The translations under genes were made by a program, and so were the position numbers. The notes beneath the pieces are model-generated. The model saw nothing but the letters and a program-made list of their open reading frames with translations. It had not been told where the DNA came from and searched no databases. Positions 22,728 through 34,479 of a DNA stretch of 64,000 bases are shown here, one piece after another (the stretch's first letter is position 1; every line of letters begins with the position of its first letter). This DNA comes from Hymenopellis radicata (taxonomy: Eukaryota > Basidiomycota > Agaricomycetes > Agaricales > Physalacriaceae): the NCBI GenBank assembly GCA_015501595.1, contig JADNRX010000195.1, positions 40,574-104,573 of the forward strand, in the 5' to 3' direction.

Positions 22728-24083
22728 ATGGGGGTAAAGCGACCTCATTTGGACTGGGCCACCCCAAGAGTTCCAGCCTACCGGGCGGCTAGGAAAGCTG
22801 GCATACCACATTTGGCGGACTTCCTTTGGACGCAGTGGAAGCAATTTTATGCCGAGTTCCCTGAGGAAGTGGATGTACGCTCTTTGGAGGGCCACATGCA
22901 ATCGCGCGTGAACGGCATGCAGGTACGTAGATCCGAGCTTTTTGATCTTTTCCATCCTTATCACAATGACAGATGTTGGATACGATCATGTCGGTGGCTT
23001 GCCTCAGATCCTACTTTCGTTACACTCCCGATGTCACATTGACTTTGTCTTCTTCTACCAAACCGTCCTCGGCCACTTCGTCGGTCAAAGATTCCTCAGC
23101 CACTTCGTCGGTCAAAGATTCCTCAGCCACTTCGTCGGTCAAAGATTCCTCGGCCACTTCAAAAGATTCTACCGCCCCATCGGTTAAACGCCAAGTTCTT
23201 CTCCCACCTCGCTTTTGTCTCCCTGTACCAACATCGAAAGAGTTGGTTAGGCCGACATTGCGACCAGCGCAGTTTAACGATGTGCGTGCGCAAGACGCTG
23301 TTGCCGTGCGTGCTGCAGAGCAAGCCGCAAAAGTATGTCCTTTTCTCTCCTATTCCCACATATTTCTCACCAACCTCGCAGTTAAATTTTCATGAAACGA
23401 TAATTGCGGGAAGGCTCCCCCCACCGAAAATAGCTAGCTTGCCTCGTCTCACTTCTGACAGGCCGGCAGTTTCCTCCGAGACCAATACCACTCGTTCATC
23501 GCTAACCCGGAAGCCCGCCATTGCTGACCTTCGGAAGTGCCTCGTCGACCTCGACCAGCCGACGCCTTCCTCTGAGATCGATATCCACTCTCGGAACGCC
23601 ATCATTGACGACCTCGGGGACATTTCCATTGCCGAACCCAACGGGCTAGCACCTTCCTCCCGAATCAATATTCTCTCTCAGAAACTCACCGTCGACAACC
23701 TCACCAAGCTACCCGTCGTCGACCTGGCTTCCCCCATTCACTCTCAGCTAACAGAGAGTCACCCGCTCGCGTCGCCATTCAGTTCCCCGGTTCGGAACAA
23801 ATTGACGCCTTTTAGTTCACCTCTCTCGCCTCTCTCGCCTCTCTCCTCACCAGTTGTTACCAATTCGCCCAGGCTCTCTACTGTGCCGAGCTCCAGTGAG
23901 GAGACTGGCGAGCAGGTTCCAACGATCGACTCTTCTGCGACATTACGTTCCTCGGTTGCTCCCCCAAACCATGTCATGGTTACGCGCTACCGAGGTAAAT
24001 CCTCTGGCGCCAGTTCTAATCGAAATCGCCATCAGCTCACGCTGGAAGCGATAAAGCGCAAGAAGGACGCAGATGATGTATGA
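22728..24083 (+). CDS. Ser-rich low-complexity hypothetical protein
   Basis: Exon 1 starts at 22,728 (MGVKRPHLDWATPRVPAYRA) and holds a compact segment with FLWTQWKQFYAEFPEEVDV. Splicing at GMQ|MLDTIMS (about 22,923-22,971) is in frame. The second exon contains 27-bp repeats (SSVKDSSAT units) and a basic RQVLLPPRFCLPVP stretch, ending around EQAAK. The last exon (about 23,430-24,083) is Ser/Pro-rich, with SPLSPLSPLSSP and a basic end KRKKDADDV. The overall plan (short folded N-terminus, long disordered tail) resembles the neighbouring genes at 16 and 19.8 kb. No domain is recognised. Confidence 0.45.
23072..23165 (+). repeat. 27-bp in-frame tandem repeat, about 3.5 units
   Basis: Units start at 23,072, 23,099 and 23,126, with a truncated fourth at 23,153. 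Each encodes nine residues (ATSSVKDSS). Length changes by whole units keep the frame of the gene at 22,728. Confidence 0.85.
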
Positions 24084-24477
24084 TCTCTTTTTCTCGTGTT
24101 GATGAAGTCTTACATGATTTACCTTTAGCACCGCGGCGGCGCCAAGCGTCTACGAGTCTCATAAATGACTTCTGTTCGCTGTTCATTTCGTCACGCTATT
24201 CCTCATTCGGCATTCCATCCCTGTGCGCTATCAACAGTCTGTATCTCTTGACATCTTGCATTTCTTGTATTTCTTGCATCGTACTACTCATCTCACATGA
24301 TCTTAATCCAGACTATTGTAGCCCGTACTTCGTTTTTGATTGTTTTCCTATTCCTAGCCTTGTATATGCCGTGGCGAGCTTACCGTGATGTAGCGAACGT
24401 GATCAGTAGGATAGTGTTGTATGTTTTTTTTTATTTTTTTTATTTGATGCATTTGTGGATCAGCTTTCGCGTGATTA

Positions 24478-24560
24478 CACCGGGGCAAAAGCCAGGTCAT
24501 GTCAGCAGGACATGAGCCCAGTTCATGTCTCCGGCATGTCTCCTGTATGTACCCCGTCAT
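24478..24560 (+). repeat. Left terminal and subterminal repeats of the CACTA-like element
   Basis: The 18-bp terminal repeat is followed by four CATGTC/GACATG motifs within 65 bp. In CACTA elements such arrays are bound by the accessory transposition protein. The matching inverted copy is 35,100-35,167. Confidence 0.8.
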
Positions 24561-25102
24561 AGTGTTTTAATCTGTATGGATTTTACCTTTGTTTCATTTG
24601 CCACATGAGTTTAAGTAATCTGCACTTCGTAAGTACAGCGCTCATTCCGGTGACTCGGGCCGAGAATCGAGATCCAAGAGAGCACGTAAGCGTCTGATCG
24701 GTCTCAGTTTTGCTCTCACCACCACGATGACCCGTTGCAGCTGGGCCTGCTGCTGCTGTCTCTGTGACGGCAGCAGAGGATGACACGACAATGAGGACAG
24801 CAGCAACGACGACGATGACACAGTGACGGCGCCAAGGACCACAACGATGAGGATGAGACACGGAGAAGGAGGAGCAGGTGGCGAAGGACGCGTCGCGGAC
24901 GACACAATGAAGATGACGACGATGCAACACTACTACGGTCACCATCCATTCCTACCACCATCATCCCCTCCCTACCACCACTACTAGCACTCATACACAG
25001 TTGGATGTCCCCGTGCTCTTGCCCGAGGATGCTCACTAGGTATGAACAAGTGCTATGTCATTTTCCCTGCCAATACACCCGATCCTTCTCGTTCTGGCAG
25101 CA

Positions 25103-25158
25103 AATGACGCACTTCGACCTCCCGTTTCCCCTTAATCGGGAGGCCGAAGTGCGTCATT
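25103..25158. repeat. Long hairpin near the left end of the CACTA-like element
   Basis: aatgacgcacttcg and cgaagtgcgtcatt form the outer stem, cctcccg and cgggagg the inner stem, with about 12 loop bases. A single a/c mismatch interrupts about 21 paired positions. It lies upstream of the accessory gene and could be a protein-binding site, an RNA hairpin or a nested relic. The 24,561-25,102 stretch holds no supported gene. Confidence 0.7.
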
Positions 25159-25385
25159 CCCAACGCGTCTTACTCAACATCGCCAATACTGTGTATGTTC
25201 ATCATCACATCATTTCTGCAGGAATCAATGAGGGTACAGAGTTGCAAGATAGCAATGTCACATGTCTGTTCACGACACGCGCAGACACGCGCGCAGAGTG
25301 ACATCAAAGCATCCGAGTGACAGACGTGACATTTTCTCTTTCATCTGTTCATTCATCGTGCGCTTCCTTATTTCTTTCCACTTAG

Positions 25386-26869
25386 ATGAAGCGGGCGCGT
25401 GCGAATTCATCTAACGGATATCCTTCAGGCTCTCGGTCACGCGTGCCACCACCACCACAGCAGCAGCAGCAGCCACGCGAAGCTACTCGCAAGAAGCGCA
25501 GACTCGGGCCACTTCCTCCTGAAAGACGTAAGGATCCGGGCATGAATCGTTACCACTTGAGGCAGGGGGACATTCCTGAGGGTGCTGAGGGTGTCAATGT
25601 ATGAGGTTTCTTTCATACTTGACTTCTTTCATATCTGACGCTGCATATATTTTCGCTCTCTAGACCGCACTTCAAATCCACTGCAGAATCTTGATGGGGG
25701 CAGTGACCAATACCTCTGTTCCCTCTGCACCTACGGATCAGCACTTCAATGCTTTTAAGCGCCGCTTTGCCAGTCCTGAAGAGATCGATGCTCTGCTCAA
25801 GACAACGACTCAGGACTACCGCGTATCTGCCACCTATATCGAGACCTCCATTCGCCAAGTACGCGCTGCTAGTGTAGCCAATGCAGGAAACCCCATCGCT
25901 AACCGTATTGCACGTGTTCCGGATAATGCGCTTTCATTCATTTTTGGAACCCTTCATACACTCGGTATTCCCTCCTGGCGCCCAGACTTTGTGACTGGGA
26001 CACCGACCTCTCCTTACAATGCTTCACTTGAGGCTGTCGCCATTTATACCTTTCAGCAAGCTGCCACTACGTTCTTTGCCTATCAGCACTTGAAGGTCGA
26101 TATGGCCTTTATCTGGAACATGCCGCTCCTGCAGCGAATGATTCAGAGCTTCCTTTGGCACTACATCTTCAAACTTGTGAAGAAGGAGGTTCGGGTTCCT
26201 GGTCGAGTTGAACGAGATATTATTGCGAATACGGGCTATAAGCGGCGCAGTGAAGTAAGTCTATTTTCATTGCTGTTTTCCCTTTCTCAATAGTCTTTGC
26301 AGCGCAGGGACAAGCGAGCCCGCTATCTCAATCTTCATGGCTTTAGGGATAGTGTTCGCCTTTTGATTGAAGATGCGGAGGCGAATTCCGATGATGAGGC
26401 CGATCCCGATGATCCCAAACGCTTTCTCGTTTTCCCCAAGCAAGGTCGCAATCCAACTGTGACCACCTTCATCCGCATTATCGATCACAAGCGTATTCAG
26501 GGTGCTCCTCTTACGAGAGGCAAGAATCGAAAGTCGTTTGAGGAAGCGGAGCGCGTAATGCACCCTAACCCACCTCCTTCTCATCAGCGTGCTATTGCTG
26601 ACCGTATTCCCGACCACTGCCCTCTCGACTGGTTCGAGCCCGACTTCTTTAACAGTCTCAACCTCGAGACTCGTGCAATGTACCGGGATGCACCAATTGC
26701 TCTGCCGCTCTTTGAAGACATTACGTGCGGCGACAACATCGTGGGTGCAGATTGGAAGGATATGGGTGAAGACGAGTTTATGCAGAGGTATGGCAATAGG
26801 GTCAAAGCCATGTATCATCTTCCTACTGATGAGGAGCTGGCTCGATTGGAGGAGGAGTATGATCTCTAG
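25386..26869 (+). CDS. Accessory protein gene of the CACTA-like element
   Basis: Three exons: 25,386-25,598, 25,664-26,254 and 26,294-26,869, joined at VN|TALQIH and RRSE|SLQRRD in phase 0; about 459 aa. The N-terminus is basic and Gln/Pro-rich (VPPPPQQQQQPREATRKKRR). The middle is helical (NALSFIFGTLHTLGIPSW, YTFQQAATTFFAYQHLKV, WNMPLLQRMIQSFLWHYIF). The C-terminus has an acidic patch, then VFPKQGRNPTVTTFIRIIDH, and ends EELARLEEEYDL. I recognise no enzyme motif. Its position inside the element, same orientation and just after the left subterminal repeats, suggests a role like the second protein (TnpA/TnpD type) of CACTA elements: binding subterminal repeats or helping the transposase. That role is inferred from location, not homology. 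Confidence 0.7.
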
Positions 26870-28166
26870 GAATACTTTTTACACGTCTTTGATTTATCTA
26901 CATGTCTGGTACAGAAATTCTAGTTCTTATATTTAATCCGCCTGAAAAAGTGCGCCCTAGCATGGTCGTAACCGCGGTCGATATTTGCAATGGGCCAGTG
27001 AGTCTTGAGCGTAAACAAGACAGCTATCTGTTCGAGCTGAATCTCTTTGCGCTTACGCTGCAACACATTTTCGGCACGGCGCAGAAACACTCCAAAGAGT
27101 GATCTACATACCGTGGACGAAAGGAGCGCAAGGACGTAAAGAGCGCGATACTACGTATATATCCGGCATTATTACTGGCAAGAATGTCCAGATCGTGGTG
27201 ATGGCCTGACAGTCAGGAATATCGTGTTCGGGTCCTTGTGGAGGTGCATGATGAGTCGTTGAGCATGAGACTCGAACAGGCCTACAGAGATGGTGAGAGG
27301 GTCAGTTGGAACAAGGATGAAGGAGAAAGACGGCACACCGGCCAATGAAATCAATGCGCGAGTGATCTTATAGCAGGTGAGGGTAAAAATAGGTTCAAAG
27401 TCGTCCCAAGGTAAGCTGACCATAGACACTCAAAGTCAAATGCGGCTTCGTGTACGTAGCCTGAAGAGGATATTAAGCGCCAATTCGCGATGAGAGAGAC
27501 AGGACCGCACCAACGGACATCTTCCACAGCAACGGTAAATCTTCCGCATGATCCAGCCTGAACTCGAACGTATCTTAGACGCCAAGCATAGTCGCTGGAT
27601 CAGATGATAAAGGCTCGGCGTAGAATGGCGACGAGACAACACCTGAAAGAAGGCTATGGACTAAAGGAGAACTAGTAGGCAGGTGCGAATCAACAAGATG
27701 GGATGAATGTGGTGGAACGAAACCCCACCTATCAATCGTCAACTCGCCAAGTGGAGGCAATGCATCCGTAGGCAGGTCTTGTGGCGGGCATGGAACTGCG
27801 GTTGAGAGTCGGATGACAAGGCGCTGGATGCGGTACCGTCAGGCAGACCAGAGGAGAACTAAGGCAAGGAGTAAGTAATTATTCGCCTCGACTGACGGCA
27901 ACACACCAAGCAGGACTGTTTAACGACAGTAGTAACACCTGAAATGTTTAATGAAAATGAAAATATGCGTACTAAATCGACTAGCACACTCGCTCGTGAG
28001 TAGTGCTAAGTCTACACTGCGTCCTCTAAACGCGGGAAGTCGCGTCCGCATCCTCTTGCGCAACACTCCTGCTCACCTGCCACTTTCCACATCTCTGGCG
28101 TCATCGTCGGCTTGACTAGCGCAAAGCCAGCCCCGTTGTTGTCCACCCGAGGAAGCGATATCTATG
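26870..28166. other. Non-coding interior of the CACTA-like element
   Basis: The minus strand shows protein-like pieces at 27,760-27,575 (LPPLGELTIDRWGF) and 27,429-27,172 (TDPLTISVGLFESHAQRL) in different frames. They may be remnants of a captured host gene, but no family could be named. The rest shows nothing clear. Confidence 0.35.
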
Positions 28167-28783
28167 CTGGCAACCTCTTTGGAGGGTTTACGTCGTCAGC
28201 TCGGCTCAGACAGCCTGAGCTTGGATGCCCCATTTCTGAGGGCTTACACGTAGGCTGCATCGTCGAATTGACGGCTTACGCATTCGGGGTCGATATCCAA
28301 GTCATGAGGCGATTCCGATGACCGAGGAAAGAAAAAACTGTGGGAGTGGGAGGAAGAAGACCGATGAGCTCTGATCTGCTATGAAAAGAAAAAAAAGACA
28401 TACCAAAGTGAGTGGCATGCACGTCGGCGCCCTGCCCATGCTCGCTCTCTGCAGGAAGTCGCGTCTGTGGCGTGTCTTCTGCTGCCTAACCCAACCCATC
28501 ACCCCCGGTGCCATCTCCGGCGTCGGCGTCTGTCGCATTGCGTAGCACGGCGTTGAATATCCATATCGGCAACCTCGTTGGAGGGTTTACGCCGGGCTCA
28601 GCGTCTCGGACAGCCTGAGCTAAGAAGCCCCATTTCTAGGTGCTTATACGTAGCTGCGTCGTCGAATTGACGACTTACGCGTTCGGGGATGCCAACACCA
28701 TCCAAGTCGTAGGGAGGTGATCCAAGAGACAGAGGAAAGAGAAAAGTGTGAGAGTGGGACGAAGAAGAGTGATGAGCTCTGAG
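28167..28783 (+). repeat. Diverged direct duplication, two units of about 210 bp
   Basis: 28,167-28,378 and 28,567-28,783 align from gcaacctc(t/g)ttggagggttta through cgtcgaattgacg(g/a)cttacgc to gatgagctctga. The spacer (28,379-28,566) is unrelated. Confidence 0.7.
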
Positions 28784-28785
28784 AG

Positions 28786-28827
28786 AGCCGTCTCGATTTT
28801 GGCCCATGGGCCAAAATCGAGACGGCT
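28786..28827. repeat. Perfect 42-bp palindrome
   Basis: The arms read agccgtctcgattttggccc and its exact complement around CATG at 28,805-28,808. A second imperfect palindrome lies at 28,858-28,892 (cacgcaactt/aagttgcgtg) and a third at about 28,971-28,989 (agccgtctgcagacgg, sharing agccgtct). Together they form a palindrome cluster. Confidence 0.85.
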
Positions 28828-29079
28828 ATCTTGTCCCGGATGTTCGGCCCGATCTGCCACGCAACTTTGGCAACTTTGCCAAAAGTTGCGTGCTAGGCCA
28901 CGTGGTTGAAAGAGTGTCATCGCTCACTCGTCCTCCATCTACCTCCAGACAATTTTTGGGACATTTCGACAGCCGTCTGCAGACGGGCTTATGGTGATTT
29001 AGTGCGTGCTTGTTCTCTCTAAAAAACTCCACTAATATCGTTGCGCTGTTAGACAGAGCCTATTAGCGCCCGCCACCTG

Positions 29080-29870
29080 GCCCCATCCTCGAATCATCCC
29101 ATTCTTGGCCCGTTTCTCCTTCTCGGATTTCATTCGTTTATAGACTGCTGCTCTCTCTGAATTCAGAGGGCAGTCCCACCGTTGTACGTTACCTCGCGCC
29201 CGTCTTCGCTGCCCTCGCGCCCATCCACCATCCAGCACTTTGCCAAATCCCCTCGTTCTCGCCCATTTCGGGCTGGATTTTGTTCGTTCTTCAACTTCTG
29301 CCCTCTTCTGAACTCAGAGAGGGCAGACCCGCCATTGTCTGTCACATCGTGCACGTCTCCGCCAACGTCACGACCACCACCACAGGCCCATTCCACCCTA
29401 TTCTCCCATGGACTCATTCTCAACCGGTGCTCGACCGATTTCCTTCGGGTTTGGATGGCTGCCCTCTGCGGCATCAAGAGAGGGCAGCCCCACTGCATTT
29501 TAGCCCTTGCTGCTGTCAGAGCCGCCGTCGCGCTCGCCACCCCTCGCCATCCAGCACCATTCTCAAAACCACTGGTTTGCGCCCATTTTGGCCTAAATTT
29601 CCTTCATTCTTGGCCTGATGCCCTCTCCTGCACTTGGAGAGGGCAGTCCCACCACCATTTGAGCGCTCCCGCCCATCAGCGCGGGTGTCGCGCCCGCCCC
29701 CAGCACCACCCTAGCTCTAAATGACTCTTTCTCGCTCGTTTCTTGATGGATCCCTCTGTTTCCTGGATTAATGCCCACTCGGGGACTTAGAGAGGGCAGT
29801 GCCGGCATCGTTTCCCAGGTCGCGCTCGTCCGCCGATGTCGCGGCCACCACCACAGCCCTTCCATCGACT
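29080..29870 (+). repeat. Five-unit, roughly 156-bp hairpin minisatellite
   Basis: The marker gagggcag recurs at about 29,165, 29,323, 29,484, 29,640 and 29,796. In each unit it is preceded by a (partly) complementary tgccctct arm 10-15 bases upstream, so every unit can form a hairpin. Between hairpins the units share a tcgcgccc(g/t)-rich stretch, a cac-rich stretch and a gcccattt-like start, but have diverged. It lies between the two genes of the CACTA-like element. Confidence 0.75.
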
Positions 29871-30568
29871 AACCTTGCATCAGCCTCCCCTTGCATCAGC
29901 CTCCACGTCGACGACGACCAAGGTCACAGACTGACTTGTCTTCAAGTCGAACACGTCAGCATTGCGTTGTCGAGTGCGGTCGACTTGTCGCCCTCTCGGG
30001 TAAGTCTTCTTTCTGCTGGACATCGAGCTAATCTTTCGTTTCCTTAGCTTCACGTTGTCAGGATCTGCACGTCTCTACGAGACCCACACGGCAGTAAGTC
30101 TGGACTTTGCATTATCTCATTCCACGCTTTCTGAACGCGTACCGCTTTCGTTGATTCACGGTGGGCTTGATGATTGCTTTGCTTATTGACGACAAAGACA
30201 ACGGAATCCCAGCGAGGTAAGTTGCATTCTCAGAGTACATCATGTAGAATCGTTGTAGTATCAATTTAGAATGCTGAATATTGAATGTATTTCCTGCTCT
30301 GTCGCCCTGTCTGTTATTCATGCTGTTCCCCGCTGCACTGCCTGCTCCTCTCGAAAGTGAGAACATCTTCATGCTTCACACCAACATAATAGATTGTTGC
30401 TGGGTATGCCATGTTACGTGCCGAACACGTGGTTCTGTGTCGAACGTGTTGCACGCGTGTCGTTTCCTTTCCTTTACTCTCATCGCAGTCCCTTTGCAGG
30501 AGTTCCTAGGTAAGGTGTACCATGTAATGTTGCTGTTTAAGTGTTACTTACTGGCATTTTCTTAGAGA

Positions 30569-33500
30569 ATGCCTCCTTCCGTACTTTGTACTTGCTCTCA
30601 GTGTTCGACTTCTCAAATTATCTACTACGGCGCTCTCGTCTTTGGAAAAGTTGTAACTTCTGGCACACGTCTTCGCCATGAACAGCACGATAAGGATCGA
30701 CAACTAGGCATATCGGTTCCCTATCCTCGCCCCCGCCAGCACCCAACTTCCCAGCCTCGATCGGAACATGCACGTTCTGAAATACACGTAGATATTGACT
30801 TGGCGGAGGGTACACAACCATAATCCTGTTTGAGTTTTCATGCTAACTTATTGTGGTTTAGTGATTGCACCTATCTACAATCTCTGCACTCTCATTGTCG
30901 TATGGCTGAGTCTCAAGGCTGGATGTAGTCGTGACGCTGCCAATACGGTGTTGAAAGCGATGCGATTCATGATCATCACCATGTTGACAGTCATCCAGAC
31001 ATCACTCGCCTCTAAGGGTGTATACGTGAAGTTTTCCACTCGAAATGTCGACATTCCAACCGATATTCGCACTGTGTACACTCGTCTATCCCTTGAACCT
31101 AGTCTCGATCGGGTTATATGCTGTTCAGCATGCTTCAAGCTCTATCTGGATGCCAGCACGGTACCTCAATACTGTCAATGGCGGCGCTCTTCCCGTGCTC
31201 GCAAGTGTAATACACTTCTTGTACAAAGTCGTGTTACTCATGATGGACCCAAATTCATTCCCCAAAGTCTTACGCCAATTCAGCCATTCGAATCATGGCT
31301 TCGCTTCTTTCTTTCCCGTCCTATCATAGAGGATGCTCTTCATCAGACATTCGCATCCTTCCACAACGCTCCAAATGTTGATCGCATGCGAAGTACTCAT
31401 GATAGCCCTATGTGGCGATCGTTTCGTGACTATTTGCAGTCAGCTTACAGTCTTATTTTTGGCTTGTACATTGACTGGTACAATCCATTTTCCAATAAAA
31501 TTGCTGGTATGTATATTTTTCAGATTTAACTGATTATATCTAATCAACATTGTAGGCAAAGTCAATTCATGTGGAGCAATTGTCCTTTTCTGCCTCAATC
31601 TTCCCCTCTCCCTTCAATTCCTTCCAGAGAACGTATTCACCTTCACCATCACTCCTGGTCCTCAAGCACCTGACTTGTGGACCATTCGCCATATTATTGA
31701 ACGTCTTGTTCAAATGATCCTTCTCATGAGTCCTCCCGGACGTCTACTTCCTACCTCTCGTCATGAAGCTGGAGTGAGGGTTACAACACGGGGAGGTCCT
31801 GTTGTTGCAGACCTTCAAGCAGCTCGGAAAGTGGCGGGTCAGCTATCACATTCTGCTGGCATGTTCTGTGGATACTGTAACTGTCATCATGATGATATCG
31901 AAGAGCTAGACTGTCGGCGGTGGCGTCTTCGAAATGGTGCTACTGTTCGGATTCAAGCTGAACAATGGGAACGTCTGCCTACGCTTAAAGAAAAAGAGGC
32001 TTTGGCGAAGCAAACTGGAGTTCGTTGGACTCCACTCTATATGTTACCCTACTGGAACCCGGTGGACTATATGATTCTGGGATTCATGCATAACTTTCTG
32101 GAGGGCAATCTTCAGTTTCAGCTTCGTGTACTCTGGGGGATTGGTCGCACTAAGGAGGCTCTTGCACGGCTCACTCAGCTTAACGCTGATGATTCTACCT
32201 CTCAGTTTTCGGAGAATCAAAGCAATGCGAGTAGCAGTAGAGCTCCTAGTGAACGCCACAGTCAGTCAGGGTTGACAGATAATATGGACTTCATGGATGT
32301 TGATTTGGATGTTCCTATCGCTGCTCAAGAGGATGGCAGTCGAACACCAACACAAGGCTCATTCTTTCCTGACGACGACGATGAAGATGACCTGCAGTAC
32401 CTTCCTTCAGATATTGCCTCTGCATTCACCTTTCGCAAGGATCATCTGTCTGCTGTACGGCTGTGCTTACAAGATGTCCTTCTTCCTACATGGGTGCAGC
32501 GTCCTCCATGTAATCTAGGCGAAAAGAGTCATGGAAAGCTTAAAGCTCATGAACTTCTCATTCTATTTTCAACAATCTTTCCTCTCATTATTCCTGAACT
32601 ATGGTCTCGTGGAACTCAGCATGAGATCGGAATGCTTTCTAGCTTCTGCGATCTTGTTCGTTCAACACATTTCGTTTCCTCATACTCTACCTCCAACGAT
32701 GATGCCGACAGCTATACAACATGCTATGTGCGATATCGTCAATCACTTTCACAACTATTTCCTGGATTCAAATCAACACCAAATCATCACTATGCCATGC
32801 ATAATGGAGACTTGATGAAACTTTGGGGACCTCTTCCGTTTCTTAGCGAGTTCTTCGGTGAACGGCTTAATGGTGATTTAGCTCGTTTCAAGAAGAATCA
32901 GCGCAATCGTGCGTATTATTCAAGACTTTTCTAATACTTTACTTAATATATTACAGAGGATATGGAACTTACAATGCTTCGTCAAATGTGTCGTCGTAGT
33001 CGACTAGATGCCTACCTTCAGGATCGGTCTACACAGGATCCCATGATTCAAGAATTCACATCTATCCTTGCACAGGATAAGGTATCTCTTCACGAATCAA
33101 ATGATCCCTTGAACTCTGCCCAAATAGCGAAGATCTTATCTGAAGGGGAATCTTTAGATGGCAATCATTACACTCTTCTTCTTCAATATCTCAACAGCTC
33201 TGAAGAGCTGTATCAGTCTGCCATGCAAACTATACCACAGCCTCGAGGTACTCGTATCCTTCCCACCGCTGCTAAATCTCTCCGGCATGTGATATTCGAC
33301 AATCGAACTTACAGCTTACACGCTGTGAAGGAGGGCAATAGTCATATTCAGTTTTATATTCCTGGGGATCCGGTTCAGAGGGTGGAGACTGGACGCATCG
33401 AGCGGATCTGGCAGCTTCCGCTAGAGACTATGCGCACATTTTTCCTTGTTCGACAACATCATGCACTCACACCTGCACAATCCCAGTTCAGCCCATTCTC

Positions 33501-33699
33501 CTTTGAGCCCTGTACACACTTACAGGCAAAGCTGGTCAATGCAGATCCTGGACTTTACATCCATATCATTGAACCAAAACATGTTATCACACATCTCGTT
33601 GTTTATAAACGGCCACGCGGAGCATACCGTATACCAGCAGATACTTTAGCAATTTCCTGGGCATTGAACCGGGACGAAAATAGAGCAGATATTATATAG
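30569..33699 (+). CDS. Tnp2-family (CACTA) transposase
   Basis: Four exons: 30,569-30,809, 30,862-31,506, 31,556-32,908 and 32,957-33,699; about 993 aa, normal for basidiomycete Tnp2 proteins. It cuts and rejoins the element ends in the nucleus. The N-terminus has a Cys cluster (CTCSQCSTSQ). Diagnostic blocks follow: SWLRFFLSRPIIEDALHQTF, LYIDWYNPFSNKIAGK then SCGAIVLFCLNLPLSLQF, TITPGPQAPDLW, VVADLQAARKVAGQLSHSAG then FCGYCNCHHDDIEELD, and TGVRWTPLYMLPYWNP then DYMILGFMHNFLEGNLQ. The YIDW Asp is a likely first DDE catalytic residue. An acidic insert (DDDDEDD) precedes the C-terminal region with GEKSHGKLKAHE and GPLPFLSEFFGERLNGDLAR. No stops or frameshifts: it appears functional. A gctaac branch-point-like motif sits in intron 1. 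Confidence 0.9.
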
Positions 33700-34059
33700 T
33701 AGTGCTTAGGTAAATTGTCTATATCAAATCATAGTGTCATTCAAGAGAGCAACGCTACAGATTTAGGGAGACACAGACAATGATGTCAATGGCCAGTCGT
33801 AAACACCATGCTTTTGGCCATTCACGACTAGTCATTGATGTCATGATTCCCACAGTCTTGACTAGCATGCCGAAGGAAGTGAAATAGATTGACATGAGAG
33901 GCTCATACAGGAAAAGAGGATTACGACAGTGAGCAATCCGAATGGGTAGAAGTAGCGGATGTGTTAATAAAAGGAAGGCGGGCCATGAACAGTTCAAAAG
34001 GTGAAGACAATTCGCGTATCCGAAAGAGAGACGGGCGACTCAAAAGTCGAGCGCCGTCA
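33700..34059. repeat. Spacer with an imperfect hairpin (33,778-33,845)
   Basis: The arms are caatgatgtcaatggccagtcgt and its near complement ending gtcattgatgtcatg, with a 23-bp loop. There is no gene. It lies just 3' of the transposase and could act in 3'-end formation or be a small foldback relic. Confidence 0.5.
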
Positions 34060-34400
34060 GCGCGGGTACTCCCGCGGGCATCTGGGCCATGGACCGTGCC
34101 CGTGCCCGTACGTACGGGTCAAGCGTGAACGCACCGGGTTGTGGGTACCCGCGGGCCTAGAGATAGCTTTTTCCTGCCTGCCGATAACACCCGCGCAATT
34201 GCTCAGGTGCCATCGGCGTGCACGATACATGCTGTTCATACCCACACACCCCATTGTCATAGACAATGGGGGAAGGGACACAAAGCTGGTGCAGAACGAA
34301 AGAGGAAACAGGGTAATGGACGTAGGAATGGGGAAGGCCAGGAGATGGGGTCAAGGAACAAGGGTGAGAATGGGCATCCGTACTGCGAGATACGCGTCAG
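34060..34400. repeat. G/C-rich repeat similar to 2,960-3,350
   Basis: gcgcgggtactcccgcggg and cgtacgtacgggtc resemble the cggg/cccg cluster at 3 kb. The following caattgc(t/a)cagg block also matches 3,174-3,185 in context. It probably represents a nested hAT-like or miniature-element relic inside the CACTA-like element. Confidence 0.35.
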
Positions 34401-34479
34401 CTACATCACGTCTGAAGAAAGCGACTCACACAAGGGAAGAAAGGAATCTGGAAATGTGCATTGGACTGCTTGTCCATTT

